From: Sphingomonadaceae bacterium
GTDB lineage: Bacteria > Pseudomonadota > Alphaproteobacteria > Sphingomonadales > Sphingomonadaceae
Assembly (NCBI GenBank): GCA_014380205.1
Contig: JACMKH010000038.1
Span: 1 to 13,882 of the forward strand
DNA: 13,882 bases
Direction of reading: 5' to 3'
The first letter of the stretch is position 1, and every line of letters begins with the position of its first letter. The notes beneath the pieces are model-generated. The model saw only the letters and a list, made by a program, of their open reading frames with translations, ran no database searches and had not been told where the DNA came from. Both the position numbers and the translations under genes were made by a program. Positions 1 to 7,242 of the stretch are shown here, one piece after another.

Positions 1-965
1 CGCCGCTCTCGGCCGCCTGGACCGGCTCAGCACCTCCCGCCGTCGCGCGCATCACGGCTCCGAACATCGCGAAGACGCAGCTCTACCTGGTCGACAAACC
101 CGGCGCCGCGCTCACCGCCGATCCGCGCATAGCGGGGGTCGCCTTCACCGGGTCGACCGCGACGGCGAAAAAGATCGCGCGCTCGCTGCTCGCCGACGAC
201 GACCGTCCGATCGTCCCGCTTATCGCCGAGACGGGCGGGATCAACGCGATGATCGTCGATTCGACCGCGCTCCCCGAGCAGGTCACCGCCGACGTGATCG
301 CCTCGGCGTTCGGATCGGCGGGCCAGCGCTGCTCAGCGCTGCGGCTGCTGCTGCTTCAGGAGGAGATCGCCGAACGCACGATCGAGATGATCCGCGGCGC
401 GATGGACACGCTCGTCGTGGGCGATCCGGCCGATCCGGCGACCGACATCGGCCCGGTGATCGATCAGGCGGCATACGACAGACTGATGGCGCATCGCGCG
501 GCGATGGGCGATCGTGCGATCAAGGCGAGCGCTGTCCCGGACGAGGGGCTCTATGTCCCCCCCACGCTGATTCGCCTCGACGACATCGACCAGCTCGACG
601 CCGAATGGTTCGGCCCCCTCCTCCACGTCGCGACCTGGCGGCCGGGCAAGCTCGAGGCGACCATCGCGCGGATCAACGCCAAGGGCTATGGCCTCACCAT
701 GGGCCTCCACAGCCGCATCGCGCGCGCGGCGGACCTCGTCGAGGACCGCGCCGAGGTCGGCAACCTCTACGTCAACCGCAGCATGATCGGCGCAATCGTC
801 GGCTCGCAGCCCTTCGGCGGCGAGGGGCTCTCGGGGACGGGACCCAAGGCGGGCGGGCCGCATTACTTGCCGCGATTCTGCGCGGAGCGGGTGACGAGCA
901 CGGATACGACGAGCGCGGGGGGGAATGCGACTTTGCTGTCGATGGATGAGGGGGCGGGGTTTTAG
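1..965 (+). CDS. putA: PutA C-terminal part: L-glutamate gamma-semialdehyde (P5C) dehydrogenase, 5' end outside the window
   Basis: The open frame runs in from the left edge (first full codon at base 3) and gives 320 residues before TAG at 963-965. It is the end of the aldehyde dehydrogenase half of bifunctional PutA, which oxidises glutamate semialdehyde to glutamate with NAD in proline catabolism. Visible marks are GVAFTGST, the general-base Glu in ETGG (visible residue 76), and the catalytic Cys in GQRCSALR (visible residue 110). The family's C-terminal block NLYVNRSMIGAIVGSQPFGG is followed by GLSGTGPKAGG and HYLPRF. The protein ends about 40 residues after that block, as in short PutA proteins without an extra C-terminal domain. 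The first ~35 visible residues match the family less well than the rest, though a gap-free match to the usual helix plus 'LQLV' strand is possible. No strong terminator follows; there is only a 6-bp inverted repeat (GGATGA/TCATCC, 994-1008) without a T-run. Confidence 0.93.
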   Translation, partial: PLSAAWTGSAPPAVARITAPNIAKTQLYLVDKPGAALTADPRIAGVAFTGSTATAKKIARSLLADDDRPIVPLIAETGGINAMIVDSTALPEQVTADVIASAFGSAGQRCSALRLLLLQEEIAERTIEMIRGAMDTLVVGDPADPATDIGPVIDQAAYDRLMAHRAAMGDRAIKASAVPDEGLYVPPTLIRLDDIDQLDAEWFGPLLHVATWRPGKLEATIARINAKGYGLTMGLHSRIARAADLVEDRAEVGNLYVNRSMIGAIVGSQPFGGEGLSGTGPKAGGPHYLPRFCAERVTSTDTTSAGGNATLLSMDEGAGF

Positions 966-1077
966 GCGGCGACGTCACCAAGTTTTCCCGAACGGATGAC
1001 GCTCATCCCTCTCCGCCCAAGTCGCTTACTCTGATATGGCATGGCGGGAAGCAGCGAGTCGCGGGAGGGACGAGACG

Positions 1078-3936
1078 ATGCGCAATTCTTGGGACGGATA
1101 CGAAGGACAAACCGGTGGGAAGGCTGTGCGATGGGCAATCACGCGTATCAAGCGGAGCGAAGCCCTTCACGAATGGACTGATTGGCTCGGCGGCGGCGTC
1201 GAGGCCCTCGTTCAAGCACCGTTACCGTGGTTGAATGCGCCTGCGACGATTGATCTTGGCGATCTCGATGGTCTCAACGGATTCCGCCTGCGGGGGATCG
1301 ATCTCAGAGACCTTAGTGGTCGGTCGGTATCAGCCGCGGGCGATGTGAATGGCGATGGCTTCCATGACATCATCATCGGAGCGCCCGAAGCAGATGGTGG
1401 GTCGGATACGCGTGGCGGAGAAACCTATGTTGTGTTTGGCAAAGCCGGCGGTTTTCCCAAAAGCTTTGACCTCACCAATCTTAAAGGGAATAATGGATTC
1501 AGACTAGATGGCTTCGCGACTTACGAACGAAGCGGTTGGTCCGTTTCAACCGCTGGCGATATTAACGGAGATGGTTTCGACGATATCATGGTCGGCTCGA
1601 TCGGCCATAGTCCTAGGAATGGCGAAACCTATATCATCCTTGGTAAAAGCGAGTTTTATCCAAGTCTAGATCTAGAGGCTCTTGACGGAACCAACGGATT
1701 CCGTATTTCTGGAATTGAATATGGAGACCAAGCGGGCTGGTCGGTATCATCAGCCGGCGACGTCAACGGGGACGGATTCGATGACATGGTGATCGGCGCA
1801 CCGGCCGCCGATGGGAGTGCATCTACTCAGGCTGGCGAATCCTATGTTGTGTTTGGCATGGCAGATGGTTTCGATGCGCAAATGTACCTAGGCGCACTCA
1901 ACGGAGCAAACGGCTTTCGTATCAACGGAATTGATATTAGCGATCTAAGCGGCTCCTCGGTGGCAGATGCTGGCGACGTAAATGGGGATGGCTTTGGGGA
2001 CATAATTATCGGTGCACCGTCTGCGAATCCCGGCGGCCGGAACAATGCCGGAGAAAGTTATGTGGTGTTCGGCAAAGCCAGCGGCTTTGCGGCGAGCCTC
2101 GAACTCGCGCAGCTCGATGGCAGTAACGGTTTTCGACTAGATGGTATCTCGGCGAACGACCAAAGCGGCTTTTCAGTTTCGGCAGCCGGGGACGTCAACG
2201 GTGATGGCTTCGGAGATATCTTGGTCGGAAGCCCGGAAGCGGACGCTGGAGGTTTTAGCTTGGCTGGCGAGGCGTATGTTGTGTTCGGCAAGTCTAGCGC
2301 ATTTGACGCAAGCCTGATCCTTTCCGCTCTCGATGGGATCAATGGGTTCAGGGTTATTGGGCCGGCCAGAAACGATGTAAGGGGATGCTCTGTCTCGTCC
2401 GTTGGAGATTTCAACGGTGATGGCATCGATGATTTATTGATCGGCGCGCGTGGAGGAGAAGCGTCTAGTTTTGGCTCTGCCTATATCTTATTTGGTAAAG
2501 TTGGTGCGTTTGCTGCGACATTTGATCTATCAACTGTTGATGGAACGAATGGTATCCGCTTGGTGGGGCGAAAGAAGGCCGACTTTACCGGATTTTCGGT
2601 TTCAGCAGCTGGCGACATTAATAGAGATGGATTCGCGGACATTATTGTTGGGGCCCCCGAAGCGGAAAAATTCGGCATGAGGGACGTTGGAGCAAGCTAT
2701 GTCATCTTCGGCTTTGGTGATCCGGGAGGTGGAGTGATAATAGGGACTAGCAATGGGGAAAACTTGGCTGGCACTCAAGGGGACGACACGCTGCGAGGCC
2801 TTGGTGGCGACGATACTTTGCGAGGAGGCGAGGGTGCCGACTCGCTTGAGGGCGGGTCCGGGCGTGATTGGGCCGACTATAGCGCCGCATCCGGTAAGGC
2901 GGTCGCGTACCTGCAAACTCGGACCCGCAACATCGGAGAGGCGCGTGGTGACAGCTATCTATCGATAGAAAATCTGATCGGTTCAGCGTTCAATGACAGG
3001 CTGAGCGGCGATGGCTTTGCAAATATGATCGACGGTGCCGGCGGTAATGACCGGCTTGCGGGGCTCGATGGCGATGACACATTGATCGGACGCGATGGTA
3101 ATGACGTGCTTGAAGGCGGCGATGCGGCCGACAGTCTCGACGGTGGCGAGGGTTTCGATTCGCTGCTGGGCGGCCTCGGGCTCGACGTCCTCGAGGGAGA
3201 GGAAGGCGACGACACGCTGGAGGGCGAAGAGGGCAACGACAGCGTCTCGGGCGATCAAGGATCGGACGAGCTGTTTGGGGGGTTGGGGCAAGATACGCTG
3301 TTTGGGGGAGCGAACGGCGACACGCTCAATGGCGGGGCGAGCGGCGATGCGCTCGATGGCGGTGAGGGCACCGATTGGGCGGATTATGGGGATGCGCTGC
3401 AGAAGGTCGGAGCCGATCTCGCGCTCGCCGCGAACAACAAGGGCGATGCCGCGGGCGACAGCTTCATCGACATCGAGAATCTGCGCGGATCGGCCTTCTC
3501 CGACAGACTGCGCGCCGACAGCGGGCACAATGTGCTCAACGGTGGAGACGGAAGCGACCTGCTCGAGGGACGCGGTGGATTGGACACGCTGATCGGCGGA
3601 CGCGGGGAAGACACGCTGATCGGCGGGGCGGGCTTCGACGTGTTCCTGATCGACAATATCGGCGAGGGTGGGGCCGATGTGATCGTCGATTTCGCCAACC
3701 AGGGCGATCGCATCGGGCTCAGCGCCGCCGTGTTCGGCCTCGCGCCTGGCACACTTCCCGTCGACAGCTTCCGGATGGGCGACGAGGCCGAGGATTTCGA
3801 CGACCGGATAATTTACGACTCGACCGACGGCAGCCTCTATTTCGACCCCGACGGCAACGGCTTCGCGGCGCAGACGCTGATCGCGACGATCGCCAATCTC
3901 GCGCCGCTGAGCGCGCAGGATTTCGTGGTGGGGTGA
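1078..3936 (+). CDS. FG-GAP beta-propeller/RTX repeat protein, probable type I secretion substrate
   Basis: The frame is open from ATG 1036, but ATG 1078 has a strong Shine-Dalgarno sequence (GGGAGGGA at 1063-1070, 7 bases upstream), so I choose 1078 (952 residues). There is no Sec signal peptide. After about 57 residues come seven FG-GAP/integrin-type repeats (1249-2720), enough for a closed seven-blade propeller, each carrying a D-x-N-x-D-G-x-x-D calcium loop (DVNGDGFHD and similar; the last is DINRDGFAD). RTX nonapeptides (GGxGxDxLx) follow, interrupted by two 'DWADY...GDSY/F..IENL' spacer blocks. A ~100-residue tail ends in DFVVG, the kind of C-terminus seen on type I secretion substrates. 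Expected fate is export by an ABC/MFP/TolC machine and calcium-driven folding outside, with the propeller as a likely binding module; no catalytic domain is recognised. GC content drops markedly in the propeller half. The gene converges on the minus-strand exporter gene with only 9 bases between stops. Confidence 0.88.
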   Translation: MRNSWDGYEGQTGGKAVRWAITRIKRSEALHEWTDWLGGGVEALVQAPLPWLNAPATIDLGDLDGLNGFRLRGIDLRDLSGRSVSAAGDVNGDGFHDIIIGAPEADGGSDTRGGETYVVFGKAGGFPKSFDLTNLKGNNGFRLDGFATYERSGWSVSTAGDINGDGFDDIMVGSIGHSPRNGETYIILGKSEFYPSLDLEALDGTNGFRISGIEYGDQAGWSVSSAGDVNGDGFDDMVIGAPAADGSASTQAGESYVVFGMADGFDAQMYLGALNGANGFRINGIDISDLSGSSVADAGDVNGDGFGDIIIGAPSANPGGRNNAGESYVVFGKASGFAASLELAQLDGSNGFRLDGISANDQSGFSVSAAGDVNGDGFGDILVGSPEADAGGFSLAGEAYVVFGKSSAFDASLILSALDGINGFRVIGPARNDVRGCSVSSVGDFNGDGIDDLLIGARGGEASSFGSAYILFGKVGAFAATFDLSTVDGTNGIRLVGRKKADFTGFSVSAAGDINRDGFADIIVGAPEAEKFGMRDVGASYVIFGFGDPGGGVIIGTSNGENLAGTQGDDTLRGLGGDDTLRGGEGADSLEGGSGRDWADYSAASGKAVAYLQTRTRNIGEARGDSYLSIENLIGSAFNDRLSGDGFANMIDGAGGNDRLAGLDGDDTLIGRDGNDVLEGGDAADSLDGGEGFDSLLGGLGLDVLEGEEGDDTLEGEEGNDSVSGDQGSDELFGGLGQDTLFGGANGDTLNGGASGDALDGGEGTDWADYGDALQKVGADLALAANNKGDAAGDSFIDIENLRGSAFSDRLRADSGHNVLNGGDGSDLLEGRGGLDTLIGGRGEDTLIGGAGFDVFLIDNIGEGGADVIVDFANQGDRIGLSAAVFGLAPGTLPVDSFRMGDEAEDFDDRIIYDSTDGSLYFDPDGNGFAAQTLIATIANLAPLSAQDFVVG
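1249..2720 (+). repeat. Seven tandem FG-GAP blades, period about 216 bp
   Basis: Blade starts fall near 1249, 1465, 1666, 1882, 2098, 2314 and 2521, so the spacing is 216, 201, 216, 216, 216 and 207 bases. Each unit reads roughly 'hDLxxLDGxNGFRhxG...SGxSVSxAGDVNGDGFxDIhIGAP...GExYVVFGK'. The constant 72-residue period and shared template indicate growth by tandem duplication. The copies have diverged enough that they are not near-identical at DNA level. Confidence 0.9.
2743..3642 (+). repeat. RTX (GGxGxDxLx) calcium-binding repeat region of the propeller protein
   Basis: Successive nonapeptides such as GLGGDDTLR, GRDGNDVLE, GEEGDDTLE and GANGDTLNG cover this stretch, broken by two ~50-residue spacers that begin DWADY and end IENL-x-GS-x-x-x-DRL. 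In the family, these repeats fold into a calcium-filled parallel beta-roll after secretion. Several units have Glu in place of one Gly (GEEG), a tolerated variation. Confidence 0.88.
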
Positions 3937-3945
3937 AGGCGAGCG

Positions 3946-4506
3946 CTATACCAGCCCCAGCGCGATGATCGCGATGACGAAGCCGGCGAGCAGGAACAGG
4001 CCGGCGATGACGCGGCGGATCAGCCGCAGCGGCAGCCGCTCGCGGAGCGCCTCGCCCATCACCACCGCGACGCCGCAGGTCAGCACGATCCCGGCCGCCG
4101 CCGCGCAGGCGGTGACGATCCACGCGCCGTTGACCGCCGCGAAGCCGAGCGCGAGGAATTGCGTCTTGTCGCCGATCTCGAGCGCGAAAAAGGCGAGCAT
4201 GCTCGTGACGAACGCCCCGAGGCTGAGCCCCGGCGCGCGCTCGCGGAAGGGCATGAACCCGCCGAATCCCGCGAACAGAAAGGCGAGCGCGAGCATCAGC
4301 AGGCTCGCCTCGTGGCTAATCAGCGGGCGGATGATCGACCCGCCGAAGCCCCCGATCAGCGAGCTCGCCAGCGCCGCGACCGCGATCCCCGCGATGATCT
4401 GAACGGGCTTGCCGAAGCGGACCGCGAGCGCGAGCGCGAGCAGTTGCGTCTTGTCGCCCCATTCGGCGAGCGCCGCCGTCACCAGGGGCAGGAAGACGAG
4501 ATCCAT
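3946..4506 (-). CDS. Gdt1/TMEM165 (UPF0016) family membrane cation exporter, probable Mn2+ export
   Basis: The 186-residue protein is almost entirely hydrophobic, with about six predicted membrane helices in two homologous halves. Each half carries the family signature E-x-G-D-K-T: EWGDKTQ at residues 15-21 and EIGDKTQ at 110-116. In characterised members the acidic residues of these motifs bind the transported cation; bacterial members export Mn2+, and eukaryotic ones move Mn2+/Ca2+ against H+. The start ATG lies 12 bases after the stop of the upstream 108-residue gene and has no clear Shine-Dalgarno sequence, so translation may depend on the upstream gene. I see no manganese riboswitch in the short upstream region. 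The substrate is inferred from the family only. Confidence 0.9.
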   Translation of the reverse strand: MDLVFLPLVTAALAEWGDKTQLLALALAVRFGKPVQIIAGIAVAALASSLIGGFGGSIIRPLISHEASLLMLALAFLFAGFGGFMPFRERAPGLSLGAFVTSMLAFFALEIGDKTQFLALGFAAVNGAWIVTACAAAAGIVLTCGVAVVMGEALRERLPLRLIRRVIAGLFLLAGFVIAIIALGLV

Positions 4507-4518
4507 GCGGGGCCGGTA

Positions 4519-4845
4519 TCAGCCCGCGAAGCGCACCGAGATCGCCGCGAGCATCGCGTCGCGCGCCGTCTCGCTGTCGGCCGCCTCGCATCCCACCGCC
4601 ATCTTGAGCTGGTCGAAATAGAGCGAGAAGGCCGCGTCCTCACGGTGGAGCGCGATCGAGCGCTCGAACGCGCGCGCGATCCCGGCGAGCGGCTGGATGT
4701 CATAGGCCTGCGCGGTCGATCCGAGCGCGGCGACATAGGCGCGCAGCGCGGGCAGGGTCATCTCGCGATAGCGCGCGGCCATCATGTCGATGTCGGCGCA
4801 GAGCGTCGCGCGGACGGCGAGCGAGTCGTTGATCGGCGCATCCAT
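4519..4845 (-). CDS. Conserved-looking hypothetical protein, 108 residues
   Basis: I do not recognise this protein. It is soluble, predicted mostly helical and Ala-rich, with no signal peptide or membrane segment and no known motif. It contains two Cys (in TLCADID near the N terminus and VGCEAAD near the C terminus). The start ATG is preceded by GGGGGA at a usable distance. Codon use matches the surrounding high-GC genes. It sits 12 bases upstream of the Gdt1-type exporter gene in the same orientation, so the two are probably one transcript. That suggests, but does not show, a link to cation homeostasis. The antisense frame here is also open over a long distance, as is usual at this GC content. 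Confidence 0.7.
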   Translation of the reverse strand: MDAPINDSLAVRATLCADIDMMAARYREMTLPALRAYVAALGSTAQAYDIQPLAGIARAFERSIALHREDAAFSLYFDQLKMAVGCEAADSETARDAMLAAISVRFAG

Positions 4846-4921
4846 GGCATGTTCCCCCGAAATGCCGTTGTCTGCTTGTGTGATGCGCCCTTATGGTTGC
4901 CAAATTGTTAAGCCCGCGCGG

Positions 4922-4951
4922 CTTGACTTTGGCGGCCCCGCGCGCCAGATG
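4922..4951 (+). promoter_or_regulatory. Candidate sigma-70 promoter for rpmG
   Basis: CTTGAC at 4922-4927 matches the alphaproteobacterial -35 consensus. A weak -10 (CAGATG, 4946-4951) follows at 17 bases from TTGACT. This would give a leader of about 60 bases before the rpmG start. The poor -10 keeps confidence low. Confidence 0.35.
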
Positions 4952-5020
4952 CGCGCGCTCCGGCGAGGGCGCGGATTGCGTGCTCCCGCCCTACCCAATT
5001 CGCAGTGGAAAGCCCCGGCC

Positions 5021-5188
5021 ATGGCCAAACCGACGACCGTCAAGATCAGGCTCACGAGCTCCGAAGGCTCGGGCTTCTTCTACGTGACCAAGAAGAATCC
5101 GCGCAACCAGACCGAGAAGATGAGCTTCCGCAAATACGACCCGGTGCTTCGCCGCCACGTCGAGTTCAAGGAAGCCAAGATCAAATAG
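5021..5188 (+). CDS. rpmG: 50S ribosomal protein bL33
   Basis: A 55-residue basic protein starting [11 protein letters not shown] and ending EFKEAKIK, the full usual length of bL33, a component of the large ribosomal subunit near the E site. It reads [18 protein letters not shown] followed by RKYDP-x-x-RRHV, the typical proteobacterial form without zinc-binding Cys pairs. The frame is open further upstream, but the family start MAKPTT fixes ATG 5021. A weak GGAA lies about 10 bases before it. It is a single gene, converging with the second RTX gene 31 bases downstream. Between the two stops there is only a 6-bp GCCGCG/CGCGGC inverted repeat and no T-run. Confidence 0.97.
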   Translation: MAKPTTVKIRLTSSEGSGFFYVTKKNPRNQTEKMSFRKYDPVLRRHVEFKEAKIK

Positions 5189-5219
5189 GCCGCGCGCTTG
5201 GCCTCTCCCCGCGGCTCAC

Positions 5220-7136
5220 TCAGATCACGGTAAAATCGCCTGCCCCCAGCGCGGGCGCGGCGGTGAGCGTCGCGATCAGCACCTGCGCCTGCGCGCCGGT
5301 GCCGTCGGGATCGAAGAACAGCTTGCCATTGGCGTCGTTGTAGATCAGCCGGTCGCCGGCGTCCTGCGCGGCGTTGCCGGTGACGAATCGGCCCCCCGCG
5401 AGCGCCCCCTCGGCCAGCCCGAAGACCTCGCTGTCGAGCGCGATCTGGTCCTGCCCGGCCGCGAAGTCGACGAACCGGTCGGCGCCGCCCGCCGCGATAT
5501 TGTCGAGCACGAAGCGGTCGGCCCCGGCGCCGCCTTCGAGCGTGTCGCTGCCCTTGCCGCCGATCAGCGTGTCGGCGCCCCCGCGGCCCGAAAGATCGTC
5601 GTCCTTGCCCGCGCCGTCGAGCTCGTTGGCGCCCCCGTCGCCGCCCAGCCGGTCGTTCTTCGTGGTGCCGCGCAGATTTTCGATGCCGAGGTAGCTGTCG
5701 CCGGCGGCGTCGTTGGTGTTGCCGGCGGGCGTCTGGAGGTCCGCCCTCACCTTGAGCGCCGCGCCCGAGTAATCGGCCCAATCGGCCCCGCCGCCTCCGC
5801 CGTCGAGCGTATCCGCGCCCGCGCCGCCCAGCAGCGTGTCGCCGCCGCCGCCCGCGCTGATGCTGTCGTCGCCGCCGTTGGTTTCGATCCGGTTCGCCGC
5901 GTCGGTGCCCGTGATCGTGTCGACACTGTCGCCGGAAACCAGATTCTCGAAGCCGACGAAGCTCTCGCCGCTATAGTTGGTCAGCCCGGTGGCCATGTCG
6001 ACGCTGTAAGCCTGGCCTCCGCCGAAGCTCGTGGTGTCTATCGTATCGATGCCGTCGCCGCCGTTGAGATATTCGAGTTGGGCACCGGACAGGCCGGCGA
6101 AGATCAGGTCGTCCCCAGCCTCGCCCGAGTAAACACCCTCACCGCCCGAAACCAGCAGGTCGTCGCCCTCGCCGCCGAGAACATAGTCGACGACATCCTC
6201 GATGAGGCCGCCGCCATGGAGCTGGTCGGCGCCGTCCCCGCCGTAAAGCGTGTCGACGCCGTCCCCGCCATCGGCGTAGTCGTTGCCGCCGCCGCCGACG
6301 ATGAGATCGGCGCCATTGCCGCCGGTGATCGTGTCGCGGCCGCCGACGCCGAACAGCTCGTCGTCGCCATCGCCGCCGTCGATCGTGTCGTCGCCCTTCG
6401 GCGCGGGCGACTGGGTGAAATGCCCCGTCACCGAGACGTTCAACATGAAGGTCTCGCCGCCCTCGAATGTCGGCGTCACCGATTCATAAATCCGGATGTA
6501 ATAGGTCCCCGCCGTCGCCACCGTGAATTCGAGATAGGAATCGAGGTCCGAGGTCGAGCCGAAGCCTCCGTTGCCAAATGAGCTGTTGTCGTTGGTGTCG
6601 AGGACATTGCCTCCCGCATCGAGCAGATCGACCACCGTGTCGGTGTGCCCGCCGATCAGCGAGCCGCCGTAATCCACGTCGATCGTGATCGTCTCGCCCG
6701 CGCCGACCTGGACCGAGAAATACTCCTCCTGGCTCGCGGTCGCCTGCACGAAGGTCACGATGTGCGGGACCGAGGAGTCTTCGAACAGCGGGGTTTCATC
6801 GGTCGTCCAGATGCTGCCGACGGGATCAATCTCGGATGCCCCGCCCAGCGAGCCGTTGCCACCAAAGGCGCTGAAGACGAACGTCGCGATGTCGCCGATG
6901 ACGAAATCGTCGCCGGCGAGCGCGTCGATCGTGTTGTCGAGCGCGGATGTCGACGCGATTCCCCACATGAAATCATCGTCGGCGGATCCGGTCATCGGAT
7001 CGCCGATGTAGAAAAAGCCGTAGGCGAAGTCCCCTCCGGGCGGCCCGACGCGCGCGCGCGCCGCCGCCGATCCCCCGAGCACCATATCCTCCGTGGTGAC
7101 ACGGCGCGCGACGCGGCCAGCTGCGTTCATTGTCAT
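5220..7136 (-). CDS. PPC-domain/RTX repeat protein, probable type I secretion substrate
   Basis: The 638-residue protein starts at ATG 7136, which has GGGAGA seven bases upstream. Residues 1-110 are unassigned, with one RTX-like patch ([12 protein letters not shown]). Residues ~115-240 read as a PPC (bacterial pre-peptidase C-terminal, DVUA0089-like) beta-sandwich, with marks such as [33 protein letters not shown] and [10 protein letters not shown]. Residues ~246-540 are RTX nonapeptides with one DWADY...GDSY..IENL spacer. Residues 540-638 form a tail ending GAGDFTVI. The tail aligns with that of the 1078-3936 protein throughout (DNI..GGAD...DFA, VFGLA.G, DDR/GDRLIY, FDPDG.G, TLIAT-like), so the two are paralogues in this half. 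No catalytic motif is recognised, and no Sec signal is seen. GC content is uniformly high, unlike the other RTX gene. Confidence 0.88.
   Translation of the reverse strand: MTMNAAGRVARRVTTEDMVLGGSAAARARVGPPGGDFAYGFFYIGDPMTGSADDDFMWGIASTSALDNTIDALAGDDFVIGDIATFVFSAFGGNGSLGGASEIDPVGSIWTTDETPLFEDSSVPHIVTFVQATASQEEYFSVQVGAGETITIDVDYGGSLIGGHTDTVVDLLDAGGNVLDTNDNSSFGNGGFGSTSDLDSYLEFTVATAGTYYIRIYESVTPTFEGGETFMLNVSVTGHFTQSPAPKGDDTIDGGDGDDELFGVGGRDTITGGNGADLIVGGGGNDYADGGDGVDTLYGGDGADQLHGGGLIEDVVDYVLGGEGDDLLVSGGEGVYSGEAGDDLIFAGLSGAQLEYLNGGDGIDTIDTTSFGGGQAYSVDMATGLTNYSGESFVGFENLVSGDSVDTITGTDAANRIETNGGDDSISAGGGGDTLLGGAGADTLDGGGGGADWADYSGAALKVRADLQTPAGNTNDAAGDSYLGIENLRGTTKNDRLGGDGGANELDGAGKDDDLSGRGGADTLIGGKGSDTLEGGAGADRFVLDNIAAGGADRFVDFAAGQDQIALDSEVFGLAEGALAGGRFVTGNAAQDAGDRLIYNDANGKLFFDPDGTGAQAQVLIATLTAAPALGAGDFTVI
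5517..6401 (-). repeat. RTX repeat region of the PPC-domain protein
   Basis: Runs of [27 protein letters not shown] and GGEGDDLLV type nonapeptides cover residues ~246-345 and ~420-540. Between them lies a less regular stretch ([14 protein letters not shown]...[10 protein letters not shown]) that resembles a degenerate copy of the spacer block. Calcium-binding beta-roll is the family role. Confidence 0.86.
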
Positions 7137-7179
7137 GTCAAATTCTCCCTCGCCGGCGACGAAGGCGCGCCGCGTGCTT

Positions 7180-7191
7180 CGATATTTATCG
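7180..7191. promoter_or_regulatory. AT-rich palindrome upstream of the second RTX gene
   Basis: CGATATTTATCG is a perfect inverted repeat (CGATA-TT-TATCG) in otherwise GC-rich DNA, about 45 bases before the RTX start codon. It could be an operator or contribute a -10 element (ATAAAT on the minus strand). It also overlaps the stop codon of the RTX remnant, so it may be incidental. Confidence 0.25.
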
Positions 7192-7242
7192 GATCACCAC
7201 GAAATTCCCCGAGGTCAGCGCGGGGAGATTGGCGATGGTCGC
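7186..7242 (-). pseudogene. Remnant of an RTX protein C-terminus (last ~18 codons)
   Basis: Read on the minus strand directly after the TGA of the oxidoreductase gene, and in its frame, the sequence encodes [18 protein letters not shown] and then TAA. This matches the end of the propeller/RTX protein (ATIANLAPLSAQDFVVG: ATIANL, then L, then FVV shared) and resembles the other tail ([16 protein letters not shown]). There is no start codon, and RTX similarity stops abruptly at the oxidoreductase stop codon, so the body of this gene is gone. The best reading is a truncated third RTX gene that stood upstream of the 5220-7136 gene in the same orientation. It could also be a fragment brought in by recombination. 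Confidence 0.72.

Noticed and set aside
1036..1077. ATG 1036 as start of the propeller/RTX gene
   Set aside because: ATG 1078 has a strong Shine-Dalgarno sequence at the right distance, while 1036 has none.
1249..3642. CRISPR-like or satellite array suggested by regular repeats
   Set aside because: The repeats are in-frame protein-domain repeats (FG-GAP and RTX), with no identical DNA repeats separated by unique spacers.
4159..4911. 250-codon plus-strand frame opposite the exporter and 108-residue gene
   Set aside because: The product is rich in Arg and Glu in antisense-type patterns, while the minus strand encodes a clear Gdt1 family protein.
4784..5020. N-terminal extension of rpmG to an upstream ATG
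   Set aside because: bL33 proteins begin MAKxTT and are about 55 residues long; the extension has no similarity and no ribosome-binding site.
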